In this document: in pieces, positions 22,591-34,141 of the stretch | How positions within the stretch are numbered: position 1 is the stretch's first letter | How the letters are laid out: every line of letters starts with the position of its first letter | From: Gnetum montanum | Taxonomy: Eukaryota; Streptophyta; Gnetopsida; Gnetales; Gnetaceae | Length of the DNA: 45,817 nt | Direction: 5' to 3' | Assembly (NCBI GenBank): GCA_015680685.1 | Contig: MNCI01003377.1 | Span: forward strand, 354,571 to 400,387 | Translations under genes and position numbers: made by a program | Notes under the pieces: generated by a model | Database searches by the model: none | What the model saw: only the letters and a program-made list of their open reading frames with translations | What the model was told of the DNA's origin: nothing

Positions 22591-23640
22591 AGAAATCAAA
22601 GTATGTTAACCTTTTGGTATGTCAAACCTTAAGGAAGATGGAGAATATAGAATGTATGTGTGTGATTGTGATCTTGCAGACCATGAACAAGAACTTTACA
22701 AAGAGATCCAAGAACTCGATAAAATAAGATCTACGCCAAGATGTCAAAATGAAGACTACATGGGTAAGATGAAAGCATGGATAAATATGAAGTCTACAAG
22801 TCAAATGAAAATGCTCTAAGCACTACCAAGAAAAATTAATAAGAGAATTCCTTAGATTTTAAAGTTCAAAAGTTGAGTAGATGTCTTAAAAAAACAACAA
22901 ACATCTATCCTTAATAGTAGACATCTCACAATAGACGTCTCACTTTCCAAGTAGATGTCCCTCCTACATTGAGAGCAATATCATATAGACATCTTAACTT
23001 TCAAGTAGACTTATACAATAGTTGTTTGGTAGCCATTACATGAATTTTGAGGAGTTTTCAAAAACTCCAAGGCTATAAGATGATTTTAAAATTTTGGGAA
23101 TTATGCAAGCACTATTCACAAAAAATTCTTCATTGTATATTCTAAGCTATTCTATTCTTGCTCTTCATTGTAACATTATTTTCTTGACTGTAATTGTACT
23201 AAGCTTCAAGTACAAGGATCTATAAATTTAGTTACATCCTTTTCTTTTCTTTTTCTTTCTTGTAGCCTTGTAGGGTTGATGTGCTTCTTATGAGAAGACA
23301 TCCTTATTTTGTCAAGATCTTACGAGATTGAGTTATTTTGCAATGTCAAAACACTCTAGAGTAAAGCTCAATTTTGTATAGGTTGTGGTATCCTCTAAAC
23401 CACATTTTGAGCTTGTCAAGACCTTGCAAGATTGAGTGGTTTCGTAGCAATGAAACACTCTGAAGCAAAGCTCAAAGCTTATATAGGGAGTGGTGCCCTT
23501 CAAATCACATTTTTGAAGAAACAAATTTTAGAGATGTGCACAGATTCTACCTTCCAAGTGTGAACATATCCAAGTTGGAAAACCACATAAAATTTGGTGT
23601 GTTTTGTGGTTGATGCATTTTTAATTGGAAAACTTATTCA
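22591..23640. mobile_element. About 1-kb insertion inside Element II RT, possibly a solo LTR
   Basis: It separates RT motifs that are normally only a few residues apart (V-P-K-K-D-N-K at 23680 and K-D-H-F-P-L-P-F at 22570). Contents: a 66-codon open frame at 22619-22819 without known features, a set of tagacatct/tagacgtct words at 22870-23000, an AT-rich middle, and two ~100-bp direct repeats. Terminal TG...CA and target duplication could not be fixed, so the solo-LTR call is only the most likely one. Confidence 0.45.
23310..23515. repeat. Two tandem ~100-bp direct repeats
   Basis: tgtcaagatcttacgagatt..., followed by tgtcaagaccttgcaagatt..., each ending in a variant of ggtatcctctaaaccacattt. 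They lie inside the 1-kb insertion. Confidence 0.65.
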
Positions 23641-23950
23641 AACCTTCTTCTACGTTCTTGATCCATAATGTAGATCCTTCACTTATTATCTTTCTTTGGG
23701 ACAATGACTAATGGGCTAATCCATTCATTGTCAGCTATGGGATAGATGAATTTAGCTTTTAATAGTTTTTCCAATTCTTGTTTGACAACTTCTTTAAGTT
23801 TGAGATTTAATCTTCTTTGAAGTTGGTAGCATGGTTTAATGTTGATAGATGCATGGATTAATGCTAGTGGTTTTATCATAAGACTATGTTAATGCAATTG
23901 GTCATTTATTCACCACTTCCCATAGTTTTCTCTTCTATTATTTATCAAGA
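23641..23950 (-). pseudogene. Element II RT N-terminus
   Basis: Minus-strand frame with I-K-P-C-Y-Q-L-Q-R-R-L-N, V-K-Q-E-L-E-K-L-L-K-A and S-P-L-V-I-V-P-K-K-D-N-K, which is the classic start of Ty3/gypsy RT. It is interrupted directly afterwards by a stop, a frameshift and the 1-kb insertion. Confidence 0.85.
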
Positions 23951-26900
23951 TTAGCATTTATGATTACCAGTCTTTATTATTTTGGAAAGCATATTCTAGT
24001 GCATTCAATAGGACCTTTAGTTATAGAGGTTTTGGTTCATACTTTTCTGGTATCTCTAATAGTTCCCATTCAATATCTTTCTTCTATTATGATTTTATGT
24101 AAGGATGTTACCTTCTTAATTGCTCTAGCTTATATGTTTCTTCGACATAAGCACTTGTGATTTTGTTCAAGGGTTCCATGCATATATTAAATTTTTCTTC
24201 TTTTTCAATGGTCACTAGATGCATTCTTGTCTAGTAGCTCCTACATACAAACACCATTGTACACACATCTTCTATACATCTATTGCATGCTATGATGACA
24301 TCATGTTTTGTGGTCCAAACTTTCTATACACAATTGCACCTATTATCACTATATGTAATACATGAAAGTCTATGTCTCTGCTGGATATCAGCTTCATCTT
24401 ATTTGAAGATTTTCAAGGACAAGTCTTTGATTTTAAGGTTAGTGTCCACAATGCTAAGCCATATTCTTCTCATGATTATGGGGAATTCCCTTTTGTTCTT
24501 TCTTACATGTATGACTAGGAAATTAATAGGATAAAACCAACCACTTATGGTGGTAATTACATCTTTCACCTACCCAAGTGGGACAACAATTGACTGATCT
24601 ACAAGCTCTAATCAAATGTTACTCTTCTTCAATAAGGAAAGATTACAAGCCTTGCACATATCTTGTGAAATAAGGTTTACTCCTAATGTCAAATCTAAGA
24701 GATCCTTGCATGGTTTATGTTCTACTATTTGGAGATAGACTAAGGGACTCCTAGGATCTATTCTCTTCTTGGAAGTGCTCCTGCTTTAATCTAACATGTT
24801 ACTGTTTGAGTGAGCATGATAATTGTTAAGTTCTTCTTTGTGAATGTTCAAAGCATAGTGTTTCATTGATGGGTGTGTGTGGATAGGATAGAGTTATGTG
24901 AAGTACCTATTCTTTAAACCTTTTCTAGACTTTCCCTAAACAAGGGACATTTCATGACTTTTAGTTCACTTCTTATCACATCCTCTTGTGTAGTGACTAC
25001 CTTGGTAGCACTCTTTTGTTGTGGTTGCATTAGTAGTTCTCCTTGCATGACTAGTGATATGGGTGGTAAATTATTGGGAGCTTGAAGTGAAGAACCAAGT
25101 ATTGGTTGGGAGGTATAAGAATTTGGATCCATGCATGAAGTAGTGGATCTATGATATTTTAGTAGATTGTAGAGTAAAAAGCTATGGACTAAATTATTCC
25201 TAAGAGAGATTGGATGTTGAACATAATATCCATAGACATTATGCTGCCTATGTGGATACTATTGCCTTAGTGGTGGCATTCCCCATGCTTGTGATTATTG
25301 CCATTATTAGTGGTATTACTCTTGTAGTTGAGGATAAGCCCTACTTGGATAGTACGTTTGCTAGTAGGACTATCAAAAATTACCTTTTGGATAAGGTAAC
25401 CATCTAGGCATTTTTTTCTTAACAAATTTCAAATTAAGTACATATGCTCTAAACTCTTGTAAGTGGACCATAATAGGGTAACATCCCTTAGGATGTTCAT
25501 ACTAGCATATTTTACATCCTTTTTCATATTCCAAATTGGAGTCCATTAATTCCTCTACTGCAACAAATTTTCCTTTATAATTGTACTTCTCTTGTCTATT
25601 GTCTCTTCTTTTCTTCTTGTTCTTGCTTCTACTTAGAGTTTGTTCAATCTTTACCTCTACTATCTTTAGTGCTATAGAAAATTTTTCATCTACAAATTCC
25701 TACATTTTTTCTATCTTTGTTGTAATATCATTAACTGATTTATGAATTGGTGGAGTCTTTCATTGGATCATATCTTTCAAAGTTTCTTCTTCTTGTAACT
25801 CACATATTCTTACATCCCTTTTTCTTATCGTTGAATCTATATTATATTCTTCTACTAATTCTCTTTTTCTTAGCTCTCCTTCTTCTTTCATCACTTGGTC
25901 AATGAGTCTTTCAATTCAATGAATTATCATTTTAGATAATCTAACTTGGCCATATACCCAAAAGTTTCTCTAGTCTTGTTCTTTAGCCTATCAATGATAT
26001 GTGTGAGTTGTTCCCTTTGAGAAAATCTATTATTTAAGCATCTATGAAATAATGAATAGTGCCTACCCATTACTACATCAAGGGATTCATATATCCCTTG
26101 CTTTCAACCTTGGATCTATTATTTCAAGTTAGACATTTCAATATTTTGCAAGGCATAGGCATCATGCAAGGCTTAGAGATGGTGCTATGAATTTGTATTG
26201 TATCTATCTTCAAATTTGAAGTATTGTTCATATATAGTTGCTTAATGTATCCCTTACGTGCCTAGTAGGAATGTACATGGCTTCCTTGATGCTAAGTATA
26301 TTTCAAGTGGCTAGTAGGAGTTCTTCATAGTCTTCAAGTTTATGAGCTCTTTTGTAGTGATGATCCCTCTAGTGCTCATGATACTTTGTTCTTTACACCT
26401 GATCCTTTCTCTTCATTCATTATAGTCATTTTATTCTTCATCAAGATGCCTTCTTCTGTATGCATATCTCTTATAGTCCCTCCATCTTTCCCCATCATGA
26501 TCCCTTAGTCTTCGTTCTCGCTTGTCAAAATCTACTACAAGTGTGAGGAAGAAGATGAAGGAGTTGGAGAACAATCCTAATTAGTCCTTCTTCTGTGACT
26601 CTTTAATTCATCACCCTTATATTTAGTGGAGGCCTTAGGCCTTGAATTCCTCCTAAGTCTAGAGTCTTCCTTATCTCTTCTAGCAATTTCCATAAGAGTT
26701 GAATGCAATTTGATCTTAATGGGACCTTCAATGTGGAAAATTGGTGTTTGAGAATGGGATCCATGACTTTGATAAAACTTCTCTGTTTGGAATATGACAT
26801 CTTCTTTTTCTTCCAAGAAAATTGTTTCAGGTGCTTTCTTTCCCTTGTCATGCTCATGTCTTGCCTCCATGATGGCATCTCTTCTTGCTTGAGCTTCTAT

Positions 26901-27213
26901 TGGTTGGTATGACATGGTCATGTGTTTGGTGATATGGTACCCCTCTTGTACATGGTTGAAGTTTAACCTCATAAGGATTACTTGAAGCATTGATGGTGCC
27001 AAAAATTCCTAAGGCAACATAATATTGCCCTGTAAAACTCTTTGTCTAAGTTGTTCATCTTACAAATGTGAAATCTAGATAGAAAGGATTAGTGTGAGTG
27101 TAGGAAATTCTAGTTTGCATTAGTGCATTTCAATCTTCTTCATTATAATCTTTATCATGACTCTTATGGAATTTAGTAGTAGCTAGAGATTTTTTCTTAG
27201 TTGTAGGAACCAT
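23951..27213 (-). pseudogene. Element II gag(-protease) region, heavily decayed
   Basis: The candidate gag start is ATG 27213 (M-V-P-T-T-K-K-K). Capsid-like residues appear around 26000, where R-H-Y-S-L-F-H-R-C-L-N and K-T-R-E-T-F-G-Y resemble Y-F-S-L-L-N-K-C-L and E-T-R-E-T-L in the gag of Element III. A zinc-knuckle-like C-K-I-C-x3-H-P-K-G-C is near 25500. The open segment 27002-26577 is basic and charged. Frames shift repeatedly, and I could not place the protease motif between 24.9 and 23.95 kb with confidence. Confidence 0.6.
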
Positions 27214-27334
27214 ATTAAATGGTGACGCTTGAGTGTTTACTTTTGAGAAAATTATTTATTAAGTGTGAAAAATGTGCTTGATGGTACTTAACACAACAAA
27301 CTTTGTAAAATCAACTATTTAGCAAACATTGACA

Positions 27335-27355
27335 CTTCCTTGGTAATGATGCCCA
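27335..27355 (-). other. Element II primer-binding site, degenerate
   Basis: The minus strand reads TGGGCATCATTACCAAGGAAG directly inside the LTR. It resembles the TGGCGCCGTTGCC-type site of Athila-like elements after CpG decay. Confidence 0.5.
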
Positions 27356-28300
27356 TGATGAGCAGTTGGGTATTCCAACACTCAAGCATACAAGTCACAA
27401 GTGTTTACGTGCAATTTGATCATAATCTATGGATGGACAATGTAAATTTACTAGTAGTTGATATTCTGTTTATGATTGTTGTCTTTTCACATGGAGTTAG
27501 TAAAGCGCAAATTGTATGGTTTAACTCTTAGTGAGGTATACGATGTGTTGATGTTGTTTGGCTCAAGTTAAAACTAAGTGTAAACATGATGGAAATATGG
27601 TGATAAAATCTAAGTCTAAGTGCAATAACAGTAGAAAACTGTTCTAGGCTATGACAATAAGTATTCATTCTTAGCTTGTCTTACACGTCCTAGGGTCATG
27701 TAACCATTACTGGAATTACCAAGTAACTTTACTACTGAGTGAATCAAGTGAAGTTACCATGGGGTTACCAAACAATTACACTTTATGTTCAAACCAATCT
27801 TACTTATTACACCTTACTAATGAACATGAGAAAAGTAAAGTACTTAGAAAATGTAAAAGACTTAATAACAATAAACATGCTAAAAAGTAAAGTAAAATTA
27901 AACTAGGTGATATGCTATAATAATGATAAACAAACTCAATTTTTATTGTCAGTTATGAATTATGCCCAAGAACAATCCACTCAAATAAAGACTTCATACA
28001 ATTGTTAGTCACCACACTGTGGGCATTCACCCTAACACTAAGTTTAGGTTATGAAAAAAAATTACAAGAATCTAGCTAAGTGTTGGTGAAAGTCATTTGT
28101 TTTGACATGACAGTGGGTTGGTATTTATAAGCATGACCATAGCCTACTGCATCATATCTACAATGACATATGCAGAGCTACAATATCATAGTAGATTGAC
28201 ACAAAGATTTTATCACTACTATTTTGCTCAAGGCTAATTGCTAGATGTCTTCATAAATCTCATGAAAAGTGATAGATAAACCATTACAAATCTCCTATAT
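27356..28300 (-). repeat. Element II 5' LTR (outer end not resolved)
   Basis: Begins TGATGAGCAGTTGG and is homologous along its length to the LTRs at 35597, 36087 and 44365: shared cacaagtg..., ggattaccaag and caatnnttattg blocks. A TATA box (minus GCTTATAAATACC) lies near 28121-28133. The outer end is uncertain and may extend beyond 28300. Confidence 0.65.
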
Positions 28301-28829
28301 TTGGCTTAGCCATCTATTATCTATGAAGAGGCTTTGGTAGAATGATCAAATTTCTATGAGGGAAAAAATATTTTCTGGCCTTTTCTTAGCTCAAATAAGC
28401 TTCCATGCTTTTCTAAGCTCCATTTTTCTCACTTGCCATAATTCTAATTGCCTTTCATAAAAATATCTCCACTTCTTACTATGTATCAACTTCTTTTAGC
28501 TTTTTAGTTTATCTACATTGTCCTTACTACCTTTTATGCAAATCTAGCTTGCTTACGTAATTATCAGACCACCACTTTCTCCCTAGCCTTATTTGCTTCA
28601 TCACGAGATAAGTAGCACCAATCAGAACCTTGCTTTAATTATTATTATAACATGGAAAATCCCATCTTCTTACCACTTTTGTTTGAAATTGATTTTTCAA
28701 AATTTTATTTTATTTGTATGTTCTTTTTGGCTGTTGCAATGACAAAAAAGTCTAATTAGAACCCAAAGTAAGTGAAACATAGGTACACCCCAAGATATAT
28801 AATCTAATTAGAACTTTATATAACTCAGC
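28301..28829. other. No recognisable gene
   Basis: AT-rich, possibly including the remaining outer end of the Element II LTR. Confidence 0.4.
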
Positions 28830-28910
28830 ATTGCACACTAGAATCAAACCCACAACTTGAAGATCATGAAATATAAAAGATAACGAGGAGACTCAACTAA
28901 CTTATAACCT
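28830..28910 (-). repeat. Possible tRNA-derived SINE head
   Basis: On the minus strand an A-box-like GTTAGTTGAGTC (28902-28891) is followed about 40 nt later by a B-box-like GGGTTTGATTC (28850-28840). Spacing suits a tRNA-derived RNA polymerase III promoter. It is diverged from a real tRNA and no SINE tail was delimited. Confidence 0.25.
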
Positions 28911-29635
28911 ACTTGTAGATTATGAACCTAGTTAATGTTAATAAAATTTATTAAACATCCTTTTAGAGCTAGTAAATGTAAAGGAACCAATGCCATGAAA
29001 TTGTACGATTTCATTTAAAATAAGCAAATATAAACTTTTATCCCCATTATCCTCATACACCTTATTCCATTGTACATTATTATCACAATCTAAATTTCCA
29101 AAAGTATCTACTTGTAAAATCTGAATTTGGTTTGAACCAATGAATGATCATTGAAATCCCCACCTATAAGCATCCTTCCTATTGTGAAATGGATGTGATT
29201 TAAAGAAAATGGATGTGATTTAAAGAAAGTATTCTTTGCACAGACTTTTAATCAAATTGCTTAATTTTCAACCTTGCAAAGATTTGCAACACAACTCTTA
29301 TACACTTCGCATAATACCTTGGGACCCTCAAGGATTTCATTGTTGAGATGTAAAATATTAAATTCTAAAATACTTTTAAAAAAACACTTGGTTTCTAATT
29401 CAAAGAAAAGGATAACCAAGTTGTATTTAATTGAGTATTTTAAAACTCGTTTAAATAGTTAATTTTTGCCGGGTGTTGTAGAAAAAGTATCTTAATATTA
29501 CTTTTAATTAATTTTTTTTTAATTTTTAATACTTTTGATTTGAGAACCGTTTTCCTTGAATTCTACTTTGTGTCAACACTGCAGAGGAAGGACCCTCGTT
29601 TCCCAAAATGCTCCGTGAAATTTCTGTCATGTCAC
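28911..29635. other. AT-rich stretch without a gene; contains a short tandem repeat
   Basis: No gene supported. A perfect 20-bp tandem duplication (atggatgtgatttaaagaaa) is at 29189-29208 and 29209-29228. Poly-T/A runs occur around 29500-29545. Confidence 0.6.
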
Positions 29636-30147
29636 TTAAAAACAGCCAAAGAAAACTAACGAGGAACACATTTTCGAATATAAGTTGCCTGGGAAACCAA
29701 ATGCGTTACGCTGAATCTTGAAGCGTTTAACAGGTTCATGGCCTACAATGCCCATCACTTCTGCGAAACGTTTCGCCTCCCTCTGATCCCCCAACTCCCT
29801 GTAATTCCAGCTCTGCAGCTTTCTCGATGTTAACATCCCTATTAAGGTTTGCTTGTTCTATGTCTTAAATTTCTGTTCCGTTTTTCATTAGTACTTAATG
29901 CTGGTTGAGTTTCTCTTATATGGGAATAAAACATGGCAAGGATTTCAGCGCCACTCTTCAAGGTCGCAGCAACAGCCAAATTGTCTGGGATGGCAGGAAT
30001 GAAATAACAGTGTCGGGCCCTTTGGCCGCGTCTCTTAATCGTAAGGAACAAAAGCGAAAAAGAAAATTGGAAAAAAACTTCTACGATACGGAGAACAAAG
30101 ATTTTATCATGTTTTTTTTTGGCGCAAAAATATGTTATACACCATAG
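29636..30147. other. CpG-containing island with short open frames, possible host-gene fragment
   Basis: Composition differs from its flanks: less AT-rich, with several CpG sites. Open frames include minus 29836-29636 (66 codons) and plus 29905-30147 (80 codons, with a basic stretch N-R-K-E-Q-K-R-K-R-K). A 24-codon frame starts at ATG 29934 in a good context. No family is recognised and neither strand can be preferred. It could be a first exon or a promoter region of a lost gene. Confidence 0.25.
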
Positions 30148-31129
30148 AAAAACTGAGCTGTGTGTTTATATACGAGCATCCAAAAATTTTTGGACAGAAA
30201 ATGTGTACAAATTCTTAGACACAAAATGTGTACGCTAGTGAAATACAAAACTTTAAAAAAACCATGAGAGAAACGTACATAACGAACAATAATTTCGGTC
30301 GATTATGGCAAAATGAACACCAATTTCACTTTTGTTGCTACCAATTTTAAGTCCTAATTTCACTTATTTTGTCAAAGTTCAAATTCATATTTGTACAAAT
30401 TTGAGTAGATCATGCCACTTTACTTCTTTTGGATACCTACACTATTATATTATATTGTAGTAATTTCGGTAAATGTTGTTTAACCTTTCTTCTTACACTA
30501 TCTCGCAGGTTCGATATTTGTTCAATGGGTTTAATAACCCACCAAAATTGATAATAGGGGAAGCCAAATTGTTGCGTTTCGTGTTGCCGAAATTGATATT
30601 GCAAAACGCACATATGCAGTTGAAACGACCAAATCAATTGGTGAAACGAATATTTCAGCTAAGGCAAGACCAGTCTAACAACCAAAACTGAGTAAAACAC
30701 TAGTAAACACGGACCAAGAAACACATGCTTTCAATCGGTTATTTGAGGTACACATTAAGAAAAGAATTTCCAGCCTTAATTCGAGAGTAAGATCTAACAA
30801 ATTTTCCAAAAACACATTATAGATGATATAATGTCACCGGCTAAGACTCTGAAAAACATCGAACTTAACATTTCAGGCCACAGATTCTACCCGCAACCAA
30901 CATTACAAATTAAGAACCCTAAAACCAGTTTGTCGAAAGACGATTATCAGATTCCGCCAGCAGGCATCATTATAAATTAAAAACCCTAAAACCAGTGTCA
31001 GATGACAATTATCTGACTCCAGCTCCTAATCAATGTAAATATCCCAATCACTAATATGAACCCAATGTCCACATTGCCTGAAGCCAAAAATTGCAGTGCA
31101 GACAGTGAGCCCCTGACATGAGCCACTCC
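30148..31129. other. 3' flank of RGP: no gene, small repeats
   Basis: Contains a perfect 14-bp palindrome, CCAAAAATTTTTGG, at 30180-30193, followed by two copies of aaaatgtgtac. A diverged direct duplication is at 30902-30958 and 30969-31020. The part nearest 31129 is presumably the RGP 3' untranslated region. Confidence 0.5.
30902..31020. repeat. Diverged ~55-bp direct duplication downstream of RGP
   Basis: attacaaattaagaaccct... and attataaattaaaaaccct... share ccctaaaaccagt and a following gacnattat block. It probably lies in or just past the RGP 3' untranslated region. Confidence 0.65.
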
Positions 31130-33954
31130 TTACTTAGATGGGCCATTGGCCCCTGCTGCGCCGCTTGTTTTTGGGTTGAGTTCATCCCAGGCCTGAATCC
31201 AAGTCACCATAGCATCGGCCAGCTTGGAAAAGTACGGGTCCACTTTGCCAAGCTTCTCTCTCACCAGCTTTGACAGATGAATATAGCAGTCCTGAACTGA
31301 AACATATTCCTTTGGAATGGTAACATTCTGGAAAAAGGGGATGATCTCCTCCTGCCAGAAAATGCCCTTGTACTCCTTCTTCAGGTTCACAAATGGGTTG
31401 CTGGCCTTGCTGTGCCATATGTAAGGTAGACCCGTCTTCACCCCTAAACCCAGATGATCACAAATCACCTGCAATGAAATTCAATTTCAGTGCACCATAT
31501 TTAAAGGATTTTAGGATGTTAATAGTCCATACCATTTTGTTTGGGGACCAAATGAGATAAAGCAAGCTAAGATCCTAAGATAAGGCTATGATAATGAAGA
31601 CGATGTTGTTTAAAGTATTTTAGGAGGACTTGAAACACCATCACCAAACAACAACATAAGAAAGACAGAAGAGACTACAGCTGACCTTAACACACCATCC
31701 AGCCCACATATCATCATAGCGACCAATTGGTTGACCATCACCCATAAGGCCGAAGTACATGGCAGGGCCAATCAATTCCCTGTTGAAAGCTAAGTTCATG
31801 CCACACATGGGGAACAACGTGCCCTTAGGAATTGTCAGTACTGCATCCACGTACCTGCATCAAACCCATCACCATGACCATCAAAGTGGTCAGAGCATTA
31901 AAGATCATTGATTAAATACCAATGTGTCAGTGTATCTGTTTATGAAAGAATCCAATGGATCCATATTTTCTCCCACCGTCCATCTTGATCAGCTTGGGCG
32001 TCTCTGGCTGCAGAAAATCTCCCACCTTTTATTGTTTTTATTCTTACCAGATTCATAGGTTCAACATTTACACATATCTACACGGATTCAACGGCTGACT
32101 AAACACCTCCAGAGAAATCAAAATTATAATACAATACAGCTTTAACAAACGTTAACATTTTACCTATTCTCAATAGGTAGAGTAGTATTCATAGGTTCAA
32201 CATCTAAACATATCTACATGGATTCAACGGCTGACCAAACACCCCCAGAGAAATCAAAATCATAATACAATACAGCTTTAACAAACGGTAACGGTAGCAA
32301 CCAATCTTAGACAAACCAGGAGGACCAACAATTACCAAAAGAAACCTAGCCTAAATACCGCATGACCAAATGAGTCATGAACATCAATAGTTTTTCTTCG
32401 TTGTTTTTAATCCTAAACATTTATGTTTAATCGCTTCAAAAACTATTAGGTCCTTCAAAAACTCTACCTGGTGTTACGCTCGGCGGGCTTGACAAGCTGG
32501 GTTGGGGCATCATAATCAGGAATGTTGAGCCAAAGTCCATGCGATACAGCAGTTGGAACCCCCTCACGCAGACTGAAGGGATATCCTCGAACGAAGTCTG
32601 TTCCCTCCCGATACGGATCATAAAGAGTGTTGAAGAAGAATGGTATTGAAGGGCTTAGCAAGTTCTTGATGTGCTGCTCCAGGGCATTGATATCCTTTTC
32701 AGATGGATCCTTTGCAACCTGCAATCCCATGACATTTCTCACATAAATTCTTTCCAATTTAATCCACAAACAAAAACAGAGGTAATGGACAAACCAAGAC
32801 GAAAAGTTGAACCATAATTTCAAAAGAATATTAGCCACAAAAGCGAACAGTACTCTGCCACCCGAGACACAGTGCAAAACGTTATGCTAGTCTCAAGGCA
32901 AATTAGCCACAATAGCCAACTAACCCAAATCAGGCTTTAAATTAGTCATAAAACTTAAGTCTGAACTGTACCCAGGCACAAACTTAAGTATTTAATTGTA
33001 TTAAGACAAAAATCGTGCAAAAAGCTTTTCAACAAAATCGCAGATGCAATAGAATGTCCTAAACAATTAGAGCTAGAACAAATTTACGAATACCAACAAA
33101 TCACATTTTAAACAAACAGGCTTTCAAACTGAAATTCTGGCCCAAAATTAGTCTCAAAATTGAATTCCGAAGCAAAGGCAGAAAAGACACAATCTCATGT
33201 TCATCAACAACCCTGGCGCAAATAAGGAAAAAACCATAGCGATGGTGATAGCCCAGCAACAAATCTAAATTGAAAACTACACTCTTAAGGCCAAAATTAG
33301 ACATGTCAAAGAAAAAAGCAGAAACTCGCTCAAAAACAAATCTCACGAATACTCAATGTCAAAAAAACAAAACCCTACAAAATAACCCCAGGAACATAAT
33401 CCCAACGTCAGTCCCATAGAATGTCAAAATAAAACCATTCCGATTACAGAATTTGGATGAAACGTCCAAAAAAGGCCTAACGATAACAGAATTTCAAAAA
33501 GGATAATGGAATTTTAAAAAGAAACAAAACGCAGGACCTGTAATACCTCACAAAAAGATATTCGGTGGAGAATTGAAAGCCAAAATAAAAACGAGATTAA
33601 GAAGAGAATAAAGAATTTTACAAAGCAGTCATCATCGATGGTGTAGATGTACTTCTTCTTGGATACCATGTATCCGAAGCAACGGCAGGCGGAGTCCTTG
33701 AAGGAAATGCAGTTGGCCTTAGGTCCCAAAATCTTGTTAATGTCATTTCTGTTGTAAAGCTCGTAATCAAACCCCTTGGGAACAGTGATGGTCTTACTGG
33801 GATCTCCGTCCTGAACAATAATGAGATGATATGGCTCAAAAAATGGTCTCCACATCTCCAGAAAATCAAGACTCCTAATCGTCGGAATCACAATGTCCAG
33901 CTCATCCTTGAGCAGCGGAGTTACAGCAACAGCAGAAGAAGATGATCCCGCCAT
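31130..33954 (-). CDS. RGP: Reversibly glycosylated polypeptide / UDP-arabinopyranose mutase
   Basis: Interconverts UDP-arabinopyranose and UDP-arabinofuranose, supplying arabinofuranose for cell-wall polysaccharides and glycoproteins. Family members are cytosolic, associate with the Golgi and form hetero-oligomers. Four exons: 33954-33622, 32718-32468, 31854-31686, 31468-31130 (stop TAA at 31132-31130). Introns of 903, 613 and 217 bp are all GT-AG. The spliced frame is 1092 nt, or 363 residues, close to the ~357 of Arabidopsis RGP1. The N-terminal [16 protein letters not shown] is at 12-27. The D-D-D metal/UDP-sugar motif is at 107-109. Arg155 in D-F-V-R-G-Y-P-F corresponds to the reported self-glycosylated Arg158. 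The conserved W-A-G-W-C-V-K segment ends exon 3. ATG 33954 is chosen by family length and a strong context (G at -3 and +4). It is intact, with no stops or frameshifts, and is the only clearly living gene here. Confidence 0.97.
32051..32290. repeat. Direct duplication of ~104 bp in RGP intron 2
   Basis: 32051-32153 and 32187-32290 match closely, starting attcataggttcaaca and ending acagctttaacaaacg, with only a handful of substitutions. A 33-bp spacer separates them. It lies wholly inside the intron and touches no splice site. Confidence 0.85.
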
Positions 33955-34141
33955 TGCTATCTGTCTCTTCAAACAAACAATGCAAAAGCCAAATCTATGG
34001 ATCAGAGCACACAACAACAGAAAAAAGAAAATGTGGGTTGCCCTTATCTCTATCTCAGATGAATTGAGAGAAAAACTATAGCAAAGGACAGATTTGATTC
34101 GATTTGGAAGAACACTGGCAGGGAAGGCTAGAATTTATAGG
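33955..34141 (-). promoter_or_regulatory. RGP core promoter and 5' untranslated region
   Basis: The minus strand reads CTATAAATT at 34141-34133, a good TATA box 179 bp upstream of the start codon. Transcription would begin about 30 bp further on, giving a 5' untranslated region of roughly 150 bp. No upstream ATG was seen in the coding frame; only a TTG lies in frame at 34017. Confidence 0.55.

Noticed and set aside
33514-33621. Read-through of RGP exon 1 into intron 1
   Set aside because: The open frame past 33622 does not match the family. A GT donor at 33621-33620 and the acceptor at 32718 restore the conserved protein exactly.
33955-34017. A longer N-terminus for RGP starting at 34017
   Set aside because: The codon at 34017 is TTG, not ATG. 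ATG 33954 fits the family length and has a strong context.
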